From contig JAQSEB010000020.1 of NCBI GenBank assembly GCA_030063045.1, forward strand, positions 1,674,001 to 1,738,000: a DNA stretch of 64,000 nt, given 5' to 3'. The notes below the pieces were generated by a model, which worked only from the letters and a program-made list of their open reading frames with translations, made no database searches and was not told the origin of the DNA. The position numbers were made by a program, and so were the translations under genes. Shown piece after piece: positions 1-12,388 of this stretch. Every line of letters begins with the position of its first letter. Within the stretch, counting starts at the first letter, position 1. The DNA comes from Pratylenchus scribneri. Its lineage: Eukaryota; Nematoda; Chromadorea; Rhabditida; Pratylenchidae.

Positions 1-514
1 ACAAGGAAATTATGATGGCCTATAATAAAATATGAATGGAAAATTGGAAGCATTTTAGGAAATGAAATTTAACGTGAAGAAAAAGCAACAACCTGCTACT
101 GAAATGGACATTTTGAACATGTTTACTTGCAAAAATGAGGACAAAATTGGCCAAAGAGAAGTGGTAGGGGTATTGAATGGAAAGGGCAAAAGAAAACATT
201 GCCCCCAAATAGGGAGGGGAAATCGATGGAAAAAAACGAGAATGGGAAAAAATATATATGGGCCCATGTTGGGGTGATGAAATGGGGAAATGTGAAGATG
301 GATGAATGGGAAGAGGAGGAAATGGAAGATAAGAGAGGAAATGGCCTCCGAATTTAGGCCAATCATCTGCTGTGCAAGGGTGGAGGCCTTTAAAAGGTCC
401 ATTTCAGGTAATTGATAAAAATGTATCAAAAGAGTACGAAAATGGATATAAATTAGAAAGGGAGGCGGAAATGCAATAAAAATAATTATAAATTATATAA
501 AATTTGATCCAATC
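1..514. other. No gene recognised
   Basis: No coding exon is convincing here. A minus-strand open stretch (429-55) starts plausibly with MDLLKASTLAQQ but becomes a run of F, P and H without domain character. It could be a first exon of a gene lying off the left edge, but this cannot be supported from the window. Confidence 0.3.
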
Positions 515-1040
515 TAGGCGGAATTAAAATGTTTCGGGCAAATAGGCGGAATAAAAACATCAAAATAGACGGAAATAGTGCAAATAAAACAGGCGGAATT
601 AGTGCAAATAAAACAGGCGGAAATAGTGCAAATAAAACAGGCGGAATTAGTGCAAATTCAAACAGGCGGAATTAGTGCAAATAAAACAGGCGGAAATAGT
701 GCAAATTCAAACAGGCGGAATTAGTGCAAATTCAAACAGGCGGAAATAGTGCAAATTCAAACAGGCGGAATTAGTGCAAATTCAAACAGGCGGAATTAGT
801 GCAAATTCAAACAGGCGGAAATAGTGCAAATTCAAACAGGCGGAAATAGTGCAAATTCAAACAGGCGGAAATAGTGCAAATTCAAACAGGCGGAATTAGT
901 GCAAATTCAAACAGGCGGAAATAGTGCAAATTCAAACAGGCGGAATTAGTGCAAATTCAAACAGGCGGAATTATTTTGGGGCAAATAAAACAGGCGGAAT
1001 TAATTCAAAAATCAAGCAGAGATAACAAAGAAAAGAACAA
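515..1040 (+). repeat. Minisatellite array 1 (25-bp unit)
   Basis: About 20 tandem units of roughly 25 bp. The core is GGCGGAATTAGTGCAAATTC followed by AAACA, with variants GGCGGAAATAG and AAATAAAAC. The unit carries no start or stop pattern suggesting coding. Related arrays sit at 9811-10362 (opposite orientation), 27188-27845 (same orientation) and 61150-61890 (opposite). Confidence 0.95.
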
Positions 1041-1905
1041 ACAGACAGAATTGGTTCAAAAAATATTGGTGTCTTTCGGCTTTTGAAAGACCCATTTTAG
1101 ATTGTTAAAATTTATCAAAAATAAGCACAAAAATGGAAAGAAAGTGATGCGATGAATTATATAAAATTGATTCATTCCATTTTATTGGAGGGAATATGCG
1201 AAATCATTTTTTCATTTATATAAACCCTAAATAATATATTCTTATTAAAAATTTATGGAATATTATTTATATCAAAAGATGGAGAATTCTTCGTCTATAA
1301 AACAAACTAATATCATTAAAAAAGATGATGAATTATCTTAAAATGTTTGCATCAAGAAAGTGGTTAGTCGCTGGGTGATGAATGCTTTGAGGGCAATGTA
1401 CTGTCGTTGATCAAGAGAAGGGGAAAATACTGTAGCAGAGCGCCGGCTAGCATTCAGTAGAGTAGAAATTGCCTTTAGGGCACCTCAATGCTCTCTTGAT
1501 GAAAGAAATGAGAAAGTATACGGTAGCAGAACGATTTCTGCTGCTCATCAGCAAAGCATGATTTGTCTTGAGGACATCTCTCGGAATCCTCTTCCATTTC
1601 CATTGTATTTGAGGAAAACGATAATCTTTGTTTAATCATAATTTTCTCCAATCTCAACTTTTGTTTTTATGCTACAGTTTAGGCCAATCGTACTAGTACT
1701 TGAAAAATGGTTTGGGTCATCGGAAAACAGGGTAAATGTCATCGGAAAATAAGGTAAAAGTCATCGGAAAATAGGGTAAAGGTTACGGAAAAAAATCTGC
1801 AGAAAATACGGAAAAAATAAAAATTTATCAAAATTAATAATAGAAAGGCGATAGAATGAAAGAAAATGATGTGATGAAGTATATATAAAATTAATCCAAT
1901 TAATT
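1041..1905. other. Intergenic, no gene recognised
   Basis: AT-rich spacer between minisatellite array 1 and the 3' end of the CHK gene. A 60-residue minus-strand open stretch (1657-1475) has no recognisable domain. TA-rich stretches with ATCGGAAAA repeats (1715-1780) look like decayed short tandem repeats. Confidence 0.4.
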
Positions 1906-4006
1906 TTATTGGCAATGTTCTTTTGCCGTATCCTCCAAGAACATTTTGCATCGGTCAAGGAATTCCGCTTGATTCTTTTTCCTCTCAATTGGATCTGTGC
2001 CAACCACTGAATCCATTCCATAATAAAATGGGGCACCGAAGCAAAGATACCTAAACAAAATGGAATTAGAATGTCATTCTCCCCCCCCCCCCCCATGCCC
2101 ACATCATGCAATATGGCAAACATTGGCGATAGGCCTCTTTCAGCTGAAATTGGTGGAAATATTCGTACAATAATTCAATGTATTTTAATAAATATTATGG
2201 TGGAAGTACCCTGTCACTTCTCCCTTCCCTTATTAGAAAGGCATCCCTTAAAAAATGCCCAAAGGAATCAATCAAACATTACAGTATATTATTATTCCCT
2301 TCTTACTAATATGTGCCCATTCCCTATTTATGTTGACCTGTTCAAGTGTGAATGGCGCCTTTCCGCCCATAAATTCGGCCACTTTTTCTGCATAATATTC
2401 CAACAATTTTGCCTCATTTTCACGTCTATATTTCCCGCTGGTGTTCAAATTCAGGATTCGGACCAAATCTTCGCACGGATTCCCTAAATGCAGGCATTGC
2501 CAGTCGATTATGGCCGCCAATTTGTCAGTGGCATTTCCCTCCGAATCCTTCTCCCAAAGCACATTTGCGGCCCAAAGATCGGCGTGCACAATGCTGGGAG
2601 GGAATCCGAATTTGGCCTCCCTATAATTGGACAGTGCACAATATTCCGGGGTGAAAAGGGGCAAAACTCGATCGACCAAAGGCCCAAATGTGGGTGCATC
2701 CAACTGAATTAATGGATGGAATTAAAAATAGGAATTAATGTCCAATTCTTGCCTCCTTCAATTTGAGTGCATTTTCCTTCATTCCCAAAATGAATTTCTC
2801 ATTGATTTCATCCGAACCAATTTTGTCGACCCATTCCGGGTTTCGCCATGATGCCGAATGCACTCTGGCCACTTCCCCAATTAAATCCAACAATTGGGCT
2901 TGATTAAAGCCGGGCAATGTTGGAATTGTTGTGCCCCGGGGCGTCAAATCCTCCATCAGAATTAGGCCTTCCTCTTTTTGGGGATTGTAGTCGGAGCCAA
3001 AATAGAATTTTGGAAGGCGAAGGCCGGAATCATATTGCGGGAAATGTTGGTAGAAACGAACTTCACGCTAAATGGGAATTAAAATATAAATCACATTTCA
3101 GTGATTTTCAAATGACTTTTTTTTATCAATCACACTGTCCACCATAAATTACATTTTGGAAATATCTCAATCATTCAATTTTATCATAATTTTTAATGAA
3201 CTTTTTAATCATGTACCAATGTTCTTTTCAATCCCAGACAAAAGTAATTTGACACTGATAAGCCGGTCACAAATGTAATTAACTAGAAATTATTTTTGGA
3301 ATTGGCCGTAGTTTGTGGAAACACTATTTTTTAGGAGTTCGATGGTCATTCATTTTATCCCTGCTGACCAATCCTAATTTTTGTAATTACCAAAACACAA
3401 AATATAGCACAAAAATGTTTAAATGGAGGAGGGGATTAAAATTAGATTGTTGCTGGAAGGCAAAATAGATAGAAAAAATTCCTCTAATAAATCCCCATTT
3501 ATGGCCAATAAAATCAAAACCAACTTGATGGGCGATTGTCAGGAATCTGGCCATTTCATCCTTGATCACATTATTCATTTCATCATCATTTTCGCCATAT
3601 TCAATTTGCTGGGGGCCAGGAACCTATAAAGGATATTGATTGTTTAATCCCTTTTTGTTTTGGCCAACTTTCATGATAATCGAATTTGGCAAATCGCCGT
3701 GGTGAGGCTGCTTCCAACGCAAATTCAGACGCAAAATGACCGAAAGGAATGCACTGCCTTCGGAAATGTTCTTCAAAATGGGAGGGAATGGTCCAAAAAT
3801 GAATGGAATTGGACACAAACTTTTGCATCGAATCCGTCGAGTTGATTTACAATTGGCACAAATTCTTCTTTTTCCTGATTTTCATCATTTGAAGATGAAG
3901 ATGAAAAGGAGGAGGACACTTTTCTTGTTTTGGCCTCATCATTTGCGTTGATTTTGTTCAACACAAATTGAATACTGAATTTGGTGTTCGGAATGAATTC
4001 AACCAT
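1906..4006 (-). CDS. CHK kinase-like (DUF1679/ecdysteroid kinase-like) protein
   Basis: A phosphotransferase-fold protein of the CHK kinase-like superfamily, which is expanded in nematodes. The family is thought to phosphorylate small molecules; the substrate here is unknown. Seven exons splice in frame to 417 residues: 4006-3821, 3770-3669, 3623-3525, 3067-2753, 2703-2338, 2143-2103, 2050-1906. Landmarks are NISEGSAF near residue 63, SIIMK closing exon 2, REVRFYQHFP near 130, the catalytic VHADLWAANVLW near 273, IIDWQ near 300, LKEAYRQCLPYC in exon 6 and the C-terminal RCKMFLEDT. The 2704-2752 intron is GC-AG (gcaag donor). The last intron is about 50 bp and holds a 14-base C run (2081-2094, G on the coding strand). 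The 457-bp third intron could hide a small exon. The start at 4006 is the only ATG giving this frame. Confidence 0.85.
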
Positions 4007-7000
4007 TTTTATTATAATTAAGGAAGAAGGAATTTGATTTGAATTTGAACAAGAATAAAAATTATTTGAATGAAATGTGGGAATATATGGGAATGATGGA
4101 ATGGACTATGAAATGAATGTGAAGATGATTAGATTATTTATAAGGGGAAGTGAAGGGGGGGGGTGTTGATATTGACGATGATGACCGACAGGGGACTGAT
4201 TATGAGACTGGCCTTATCAGTAAAAATAATAAATATGCGTGATCGGGAATAAGGGGGCGGCTGGGAAATGGCCAAAAATGTCAAGGAAGAGGACAACATC
4301 CGTTGAAAAAAAAAGATCTACTGATGAATTCATGTAGAAGATTATGGGACCATTTATTGAATGGATGGCATATAAAATTATAAAATGTACTTTCATTTCG
4401 GATATCGGATCAATTCAAATTTGCATAAATTTAGTCTCTGCCCGCCCTCATTCGACTTTTCTTTGATCCCCTCAAAATGTCAAAAAGAATTATTTTTGAA
4501 TTTGATTGACCTAAATAATATTAAATTGTGCATTCATCCATTTGTGCTCGATGCTTAATTAATTCAGTAAATTAAATATAAATATCAAATCAACAATTTA
4601 TTTCCATTTTCCATTGCCACTTTTTTGTAGGCTTTATTCATTCAAATCCATGCTTCCCAATTTTTGCTTCGCCCTCCCCCACTCCCACCATTTTCTATTG
4701 TCCATTGTCCAAATTCGTTCAAAAGGAGGGGGCCTTTGGCCTTATTTTTGGGTCTAAAAACCAATAAGGCAAATGCAGAAAAGGGACAACAAAAAAGGAG
4801 GGAATTTCTCTCAATTCTCTTTTTTTTCACAATGTTCGTTTTTGGCCACTTTTCCGTTCTTGGCCACAAACCTACATTCCCTCTTTTTCCCTTCTCTTTC
4901 CTTCTCTCTCATTGCCCGATGGCAATTTCATTTTATTCCCAGCATTTTTCTTTGGATTCCTTGGCCACTTCCCTCTCTTATATTCGTTCTCGATTGCCTT
5001 CCCATCGCATTTGGCCATTTCCCACTTTTATTTCCTCCCCTCCCTTCACTTTCCCTCAATTTCCCAGCAGCCACCATCAAAATCCCCTTTAGAAAGACCA
5101 GCCGTTGACGCAAAAAAGCATCCAAATAAAGGAGGAAAAGAAGAAGCCAAAAAGGGGCGAAACGGGCGGTGACGGATGAAATGAAAGAAGAAAGAATAAA
5201 GCCGGCAAAGAAGAAAGTGCAAACGGCACAAAAATTGGGGAATTGAGAGGGGATTTATGGCGACGATGGCGGTGTTGATGATGATGGACAAGTTGAGATG
5301 GAAAAGGAGGAGGCCTAAACCGGGTGGCAATAAAATGAAGGGGGAAGGGGTGGCTGTCATCAAGGAAGGCGGCCATTTGCTCACATTTTGGTCCATCCAC
5401 GTCATTCCCCCCTTCGCCCCAATTCCTTCTCTCCAAACTCCTTTCCTAATATATTCGCCACCAATTCATTACTTATTAGTGTTTCCTCACAATTTCCTAA
5501 TCCAAAATGCAATTCCCCTAATAATCTGCCATTTAGGCTTATTTTCAATTTCATTCTTAAATTCCATCGAGCCAATATTTGTAGACGATTTTTGGGTTTA
5601 TTTCCCTCTGTTTTGTGTGTTTTGCTTTTCCCTCCCTCCGCCAAGAGTTGCGCTTATCTCCGTTCGCCATTTCATGTCAATTTTTCCCCTCCAAACATTT
5701 TTTTTTTGTTTTGTTTGCCAATTTTCCTCAATTACCTTTCCCCCAACCCATAACCAATTTTTCCCTCCAATTTCCATTTCTCCCCTTTTTTTAATTTTCA
5801 TTTCGCCCCCTCATTTTCCCATTACTGGCCGGAAATAAGTGCAAAAAATTATATTTGAATTTGAATACATTTTGAGTGTTTTCTGCGTTCGATTGCTGCA
5901 ATCTTTGGAGGACGAAAATGGAATGGAATGCATCAAAACATCACCCAGCAGCAGCTGGGATTGAATGGCCAAAATTCTATTTTTGGAAGGGGCAAAAGCA
6001 GCTGCCAACTGCATTTATTTGTGTGGCACATTCTCAAACAGATTTATTTGGAGGGTCATTTCGGGCCAATTGCACGTTCTGCTTGGCCAATTTCCCACTT
6101 CCATTCCACACTTCAAATTCCAATTCAATTCACTCCATCCATTCCCCGTATCCATCTAATCCATCCCATTCCATCCTTCCCTAATCCTCATTCTTCATTA
6201 GCCTCAATTCCCTCTCATTCATTCATTCATTTTTATGATGGCCAATTTAGCGACCAATTCATTTGCCACCAATTGAGAACAAGGCAGCTGCAATGGCCAT
6301 GATGGCCACAAATTCCTCCACTACCAGCCCATGGAATGTGGATGAATGTGGCCAAAACAAATAAATGGAATGGAATTTGGGCCATCCAATTCCATCCACT
6401 CGATCAATGTTCAATGTCCAATAAACTTTATTTATTTTTCCCCATTTTTACTAAAATTAGTAATTCCATTTTTATCACAAATTTTCCACGTCATTTGGCG
6501 CCCCTTCAACAGGGAATTCGAGAATGGAATTTATTGGGGCCACCTTGACCCCCAATTCCACTTTTCTCCAATTTCCGTCAATTCGCATCAAAAAAGGCAA
6601 ATCAATTTAAAAATAATTCAATTAAAAATAAAAGTCCAAAGTTCCACAAATTCTGCGGGCAAAAAGGAAGAAGAAGTTTTCTTTTTCGGCCAACGTCATT
6701 GCCAGACAAAATAATTCAGCCAGTCTCGACGGCCCAATTCCCAATTTTTCCTTCCTTCCTCCAATTTCTCCCCAATAATTTTCATTTTCCTCTCCAATTC
6801 TTTCTTTGACGCCTTTACAAATTCTCCACCAAAAAATTCCTCAAAATTCATCCAGAATATAAAGCATTTTTTATTTGCTTTTGTGTTTCACGTTTTCCCC
6901 AGACAAAATGATGTTCCCTTCCTTCTTTCGGCTTCAAGTGGTCGTTTCCCCTTCCCCCTTCCCCCTTGGGGTCCATCCGCTCTTCGGTCTCCGTTCCTTC

Positions 7001-7170
7001 CCCTCAAGTCCCCTTTTCCCCTTCCTCCTTTTGGTTTGCGGTTTCTGGCCAATTTATCCATTCCATTCCTCAATTCTTTCCCCTCACCGAATATTTCCAA
7101 CCATTTTTCGCCTTTTTTCAAATTTTCTCCAAATTCCAGAGCAACAATTCCTTTCAATTTTATTCCAAAA
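4007..7170. other. Pyrimidine-rich non-coding block
   Basis: Three kilobases dominated by CCATTCC, TTTCCC and AATTCC words on the plus strand, from about 4640 to 7170. Many open stretches exist in all frames, but they only spell F, P, S and H runs. The last part is probably 5' flank or 5' UTR of the kinase at 7171; an acceptor-like TTCCAG at 7133-7138 could be a trans-splice site. No RNA gene or domain was recognised. Confidence 0.5.
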
Positions 7171-8944
7171 ATGCTCACCGGCGGTCTTCTCTATGAACGT
7201 CGCCATTCCGAGGCAACGCCTTCAATGAAACCTAAACCAAAATTGTCACTGGCCGTACCCCCTCCCCAATGTTGTTCACCAATTCCAATTCATCCTGGCA
7301 GTGTTCCACTTCCTCTCCTTCTTTGTTCTTCGGCCCCATCTTCTGCTGCGGCCACTCCAATTGTGCTGAAAAGTGAGAAGAATGGTGCCGGCGGGGATGA
7401 AGACCCAGATGAAATGATTGAATATTCCGGCAAATGCATTCGAATCAACAACGGAAAATACAAATTTTGGGACATTCCATCAGCATTGGTTGGCCGAGGC
7501 AGTTATGGGGTAAATTTTTGATGAGGAACATTCATATTGGAAATAAACCTTCATCAGAGAAAAATTTCAGACTATTTAACTTGGTTAGCTAAATTATATA
7601 AGCTGATTGACAATTAGGGTCCTTTATGCCTATTACCACAGCAATCCGAAATAGAACAATTGAATCTGAGCGTTCTTTTGGCCATATCTCAATAAGTAAG
7701 CAACCAATTTCGGAAGGCATATGCCATTTGAAAGCCCTGAATGTCCTCTAAAAGTGGCTTAATAATCTTCTTGAAAATTTAGAAAATTAGTAAAATAAGC
7801 GGATTTTCCTCAAAAACAGGGGTTTACCACACTCAAAGACTTGTAACTCTTTTAAAGTTGGATTTCATAAAATTATAATTAGCCTAATTATAGAGGGTTC
7901 CTTAGGCATTCGAATGGTATATTGCCTTTCTAGATTTGTTATTGCCTCATTGAGCTATGGGCCAAAAACTAATGCAAGTACTGGAGCAATTGTTCCATTC
8001 CCTACCTCTCTGGGTTATCTTCCATTATTCAAACAATGTCCTCTTATATTATCCTAATTCTCAATGCCAGATTGTATTCCGTGGCAATCGATTGGCCAAA
8101 AACAATTGCCAAGAACGGCCGGTGGCCATCAAAAGAATGTGGCGAGTGAATGTTCGCCCGGATGAATTAGAGGCGATGAAACGAGTTCGGAATGCCAATT
8201 TGGTGGCACTTTTGGATGTTTGGGAGGAGCCGGGCGAGGATTTGTCCTATTTGGTGATGGAATTGTGTGACACCGATTTGGACCGACATTTGAGGGGAAC
8301 AATTGGAGGAAAATTGGCGAATGATGATATGCGGTGAGGAATGGAGGAATTGATTAAGAATTATGGCCATTTTTGCAGGGTTGTCGTGGAAAGTGTGGCA
8401 CGTGGATATTATGCTCTTTTTGAGAAGCACATTGTGCATAGGGACATCAAACCCCAAAACATTCTGCTCCTTTATTCTTCGTTTGGCTCAATTGGATCAG
8501 CCAAAATCACGGATTTCGGTGTGTCCCGGGTTTTGGCCGATGAGAACATGGGCCTTTGCAATGTGGCCGGCACACTTTTCTATATGGCCCCAGAAGTGGG
8601 CGCAAATTTGGTGGCATGCAGTGAATATGACCATTCTGCTGACATTTGGAGGTAATTGCCAAAAGCATCATCAAAAATGAGTCCCCATTTTCAGTATTGG
8701 TTGCCTCTTTTTCCAATGCTTAACGGGCAAAACTCCCTTTGATGAATGTTCATTGTGCCGATTATTCCTTTACTGCGCTGGAGGCAATTTTGAAGGCTAC
8801 GAATTGCCTGAATTGCCAAAAACAAAGAAACACGAGGGATTGCATGCCTTAATTTGTGCCCTCCTTCAAATTGACCGGACAAAAAGGGCCTCTCCAAGTG
8901 AATTGTTAAATAAGGCCATATCGATGGAAGTGCCAGAAGATTGA
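7171..8944 (+). CDS. ULK/UNC-51-like serine/threonine protein kinase
   Basis: Complete protein kinase domain with a ~95-residue low-complexity N-terminus. Exons 7171-7509, 8071-8333, 8379-8651 and 8695-8944 join in frame to 374 residues. Visible motifs: GRGSYG glycine loop (~107), VAIK lysine (~134), HRDIKPQN catalytic loop (~222), DFG (~247), YMAPEV, and ADIWSIGCLFFQCLTGKTPF. The QCLTG(K)PF phrase and the VALLD..E..YLVME segment are typical of ULK/ATG1 kinases, which start autophagy. Unlike UNC-51 (about 850 residues) the protein ends just after the kinase domain at MEVPED, so regulatory C-terminal regions are absent; it may be a divergent paralogue. Intron 1 (561 bp) contains repeat copy R1. 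The start at 7171 is the first plausible Met; the upstream frame is open but low-complexity. Confidence 0.8.
7675..7970 (+). repeat. Inverted-repeat element family R, copy 1 (intron of ULK-like gene)
   Basis: MITE-like element with ~85-bp imperfect terminal inverted repeats. The left end reads TTTTGGCCATATCTCAATAA, followed by a segment containing GAAGGC, ATATGCC, GAAAGCCC and CCTCTAAAAGTGGC. The right end is its inverse (AGCTATGGGCCAAAA). Copies recur at 9174, 12546, 15096, 16612, 17816, 18691, 19045 and 19397. Confidence 0.8.
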
Positions 8945-9810
8945 ACAAAAAATAAATGAGGACTGATCACTTTTAATTTGCCTTAACCCATTCCCCCAAT
9001 ATTTTTTTCTCTTTGATTCATTCGCTCTTTCCAATTAATTTTTCTCGTTAACCTCCTTTATTTCCCTCATCCATTTTTTTATATGTTTTAAATTTTTGCA
9101 CGGGATGCAATATAAAAACGAGTAATTCACAATTTTGTTGAATATAAAACAAGATATTTTCAGAAGCTGAGCTTTTGTTTTGGCCATAACTCAATAAGGA
9201 AGCAATCAATTCGTGAAGACGATATGCCATTTGAAAGCCCTAAATGTCCTCTAAAAAGGCTTATTAGCCAATTTTTCTGAAAATTTTAAAAAAATTGGAA
9301 AATAAACAGCCTATCCTTCAAAAATTCGAGTTTATTACAATTTTTTAAAGTTTGATCATAAAATTCAGCATCAGAACAAACAAAGCTTCAATCAAGAATC
9401 AACAGCAAAAATGGTATATAGTTGATGAGAAAAAAAAAGAAAATCTGCACAAAATGGAGGTGAATTGCCGTCAGAGAGGAATTTGATGGAAAATATCACA
9501 CAATGAACAAATCATTGATAATTTATTTTTTATTTCTTTTGTAAAATAGAAAATTGTTGGGCTAATTAAAAAGGAAATATTATAAAGAGATAGACTAAAA
9601 TTTTTTAAAAAAGGAGGAATTAATTGATTTAATAAGAATAGGCGTATTACTTTATACAATATATTTTAGATTGTTATTTTACGGTTATTTTTTCTAAATT
9701 CTAATTTAATTCAGATTCCCTTTTTTTTAATTCTCATAGATTTTCTTTCCAGAAAATGTTGTCTTTGTTCTGATTTCCTTTTAACTTGGATTTTATGATT
9801 CATCTAATTC
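8945..9810. other. Intergenic with partial R element
   Basis: 3' flank of the ULK-like kinase, with an AATAAA at 8950-8955. It holds a left-arm-only copy of the R element (about 9174-9360) and AT-rich DNA. No gene is supported. Confidence 0.5.
9174..9360 (+). repeat. R element, copy 2 (left half only)
   Basis: TTTGGCCATAACTCAATAAG followed by the GAAGACGATATGCC / GAAAGCCC / CCTCTAAAAAGGC words of the family. The inverse right arm is not recognisable, so this is a truncated copy. Confidence 0.65.
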
Positions 9811-10362
9811 CGCCTGTTTTGTTTTTGCACTAATTCCGCCTGTTTGAATTTGCACTATTTCCGCCTGTTTGAATTTGCACTATTTCCGCCTGTTTGAATT
9901 TGCACTAATTCCGCCTGTTTGAATTTGCACTATTTCCGCCTGTTTGAATTTGCACTATTTCCGCCTGTTTGAATTTGCACTCTTTCCGCCTGTTTGGATT
10001 TGCACTAATTCCGCCTGTTTGAATTTGCACTATTTCCGCCTGTTTGAATTTGCACTCTTTCCGCCTGTTTGGATTTGCACTAATTCCGCCTGTTTTATTT
10101 GCCCCAAAATAATTCCGCCTGATTTGTTTGCCCCAAAATAATTCCGCCTGTTTTATTTGCACTAAAATAATTCCGCCTGTTTTATTTGCCCCAACATAAT
10201 TCCGCCTGTTTTATTTGCCCCAACATAATTCCGCCTGTTTTATTTGCCCCAAAATAATTCCGCCTGTTTTGTTTGCCCCAAAATAATTCCGCCTGTTTTA
10301 TTTGCCCCAAAATAATTCCGCCTGTTTTATTTGCCCCAAAATAATTCCGCCTGTTTTGTTTT
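9811..10362 (-). repeat. Minisatellite array 2 (inverted relative to array 1)
   Basis: About 20 units of 25-29 bp read on the plus strand as TTCCGCCTGTTTGAATTTGC ACTAA. Towards its right half they change to a longer variant with TTTTATTTGCCCCAAAATAA. The gradual switch of unit type inside one array suggests local unit turnover. Confidence 0.95.
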
Positions 10363-12388
10363 TAATTTAAAGCTAGAAATAATATACCTTATTGATATTA
10401 AATAATATGTTTTTTGCACTTTCTTTTTCCATTCAAAGACAATTTTTTATTCATTTTAAATTGGAGGGCATCGGTAAAATTTCCCTCAAAAAAGTTCATC
10501 TGAAATTTTTATGGTCCAGTTGGGGTCATAAACTCTCCCTTGCCAATCGCAACTCATCATCCCTTGCCATTTTTCTTTGAAGAATGGCCGCTAACAAAAA
10601 AGCTAGTCAAATCGAAATGCGTAAATTCCGAATTCCCCTCCTCTCTTTCAAATCAAAATTCCTCCAATTCCCCTTCTCATTTTTTCCCTTCATCCAATTC
10701 CTTCACCTCATTTTGTTCCTTTTTCCTTTGGGGCTTGTCGTGCGAATTCGCCATTTGGTCAATCAAAGTGGCGGGCAGCAAAAGAGCGGCGGTTCCTTCA
10801 AAGGGTGGCCGCCCATTTGCCCCCTAAAAACTTCAAAGGGCTGCCGACAAAATAATCATCCATCCATCCATCCTCTAAAAAGGGACGGGCGAGGGGAGGG
10901 CACCAGCAGCGGCGGACGACTTTTTCGGTGGGTTTATTTGGTTGGTATTGGTTTAGTGTCGCCGCCGAATTATGACAAACGCCGCCGGCCCTCCAAAAAT
11001 GCTTAAAAGGAATGGGGAGGAGTGGAGCCGCAAGCCGAGAAAAGGCCGAAATGGGGAAGAAAATAAATGGATGTGAAGGAGGGGACAAAGCCGCCAAATG
11101 GGGCACACAAGAATGGACAAAAGGAAAAGGAGGATTTTGATTAAAGTTGCCGCCCACCCATTATCCCCTTTCCCTCCAGTCCAATTCTGCCTTTGCATTT
11201 CCTTCCTTCCTTCCATTTGCCTCCCTCATAAATCCCCTTTGGGTTGTTCTTCCCTTTGTGTTGTTGTCCTTCCCCACCGTGTCCCTTCCATCTTGTTGCC
11301 CGTCCCTCCTCCTTTCTTTCTTTTTTACTTTGCGCATTTTCTGCCCCATTTTGCCGATTGGCATGCCCTTCTCCCCCTTGATCTTCGAATTTCATCTTCC
11401 ATCTATTCCTTCCATTTTTTGCTTCATTTCCCTTTTCGATCGGCTGCCCTTTTTCCCATAGGCCGCCTTTTTTCAATTTTACGGCAATTTTCACAATTTT
11501 TCATTCTTCCCCGGCGTTTCCTTTGAAGGCGACATTTTTGATGAATTTTTTGTGAATCTGGGAACGTGCCTCCGATTGTCCATTGTGTGGGAAATGGGAA
11601 TGTGGCGGCAATGGCAAAAGGGACAAAAAAGGGGTGGGGACATTGGCCGATCCTTCGATCCGCCTCATTCCTTCCTTTCAATCCATTCCGATTGCCCCTT
11701 ATCTCCTCTCCATTCCCATTTTGCCCGCACATCCCCACCTCCTCGAACGATGTGTGGACGAGCAAAACGATTATTGCTGTCCCCTTCTCCCCATCATTTC
11801 CCCCGCGGGTTGCTCTGGCCTCATCAACGTAGGACTATGACTCGATTCCCATCCATTTTCCCCATTTTCTTCCTTCTCAACACTATTCTTCCCCCATTTT
11901 CTTCTTCTTCTTTGTCCTTCCCTTCCTCTGATTCCCCTTTCCACAACCAACCAGCCGCCTTTCCCTTTTCCCATTCCAACCAGCCACCGTTGCCGCCGCC
12001 ATTTATTCGCGACTATGAATGAGGGGCAGTTGACGGCAGTCGGGCCTCGCCTCTGGCAGGAGGGCATTCTCCATTTGCCCCATCCCTTCCATCCATTGAG
12101 ACTGAGTTGGCCAAAAAGACATTGGCCTAGGCAAGAATGAAGGCATTGAAGAGAGGGGGATGGGGGAAAGGCAATAAACATCCTTCCATTTTGAAGAAGA
12201 TGGCCCCAAAAATGGGCAAAACCAGGCCAAAAGCATGGGCATCCCTCACTCATTGTTCTCCCCCATTTTTGTCCTTTCATTTGGCCATTTCCAAGTTTTC
12301 CCCTTTTTCAAATTTTCCTTTGTTCAATTCAATCCCATTATTCCCCTTTTCATTCATTCAGCCAGTCTCATCAATCCCAAAATTTAAA
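10363..12388. other. Axin upstream region, mostly non-coding
   Basis: Pyrimidine-rich tracts, with many open stretches of biased composition. Two candidates could be real but are unproven: an ATG at 10584 opening MAANKKASQIEMR and followed by a possible donor (GTAAAT, 10621), which could be a first exon; and a 61-residue ORF at 11837-12022 with a hydrophobic N-terminus. No conserved domain was found. Upstream Axin exons may lie here. Confidence 0.35.
11837..12022 (+). CDS. Putative short secreted peptide (weak)
   Basis: A 61-residue ORF beginning MTRFPSIFPIFFLLNTILPP, which resembles a signal peptide, followed by a Ser/Pro/Phe-rich tail ending PPFIRDYE. It sits in a pyrimidine-rich region where such hydrophobic reading frames arise by chance, and no family was recognised. 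Listed because plant-parasitic nematodes carry many small secreted proteins; otherwise unsupported. Confidence 0.15.
   Translation: MTRFPSIFPIFFLLNTILPPFSSSSLSFPSSDSPFHNQPAAFPFSHSNQPPLPPPFIRDYE

Noticed and set aside
1510..1580. Hammerhead ribozyme-like CTGATGA...GAAA on the minus strand
   Set aside because: The core lacks the required C before GAAA and no proper stem II or III can be drawn.
2071..2123. Gly-rich or Pro-rich coding through the C run at 2081-2094
   Set aside because: The run lies inside a ~50-bp intron of the CHK gene. Splicing it out restores the conserved C-terminus.
9905..10162. Minus-strand ORF of 85 codons with repeated NANPNRRKE / QIQTGG peptides
   Set aside because: It is a translation of minisatellite array 2; the periodicity comes from the 25-bp unit. 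The same applies to frames in array 4 (61669-61854).
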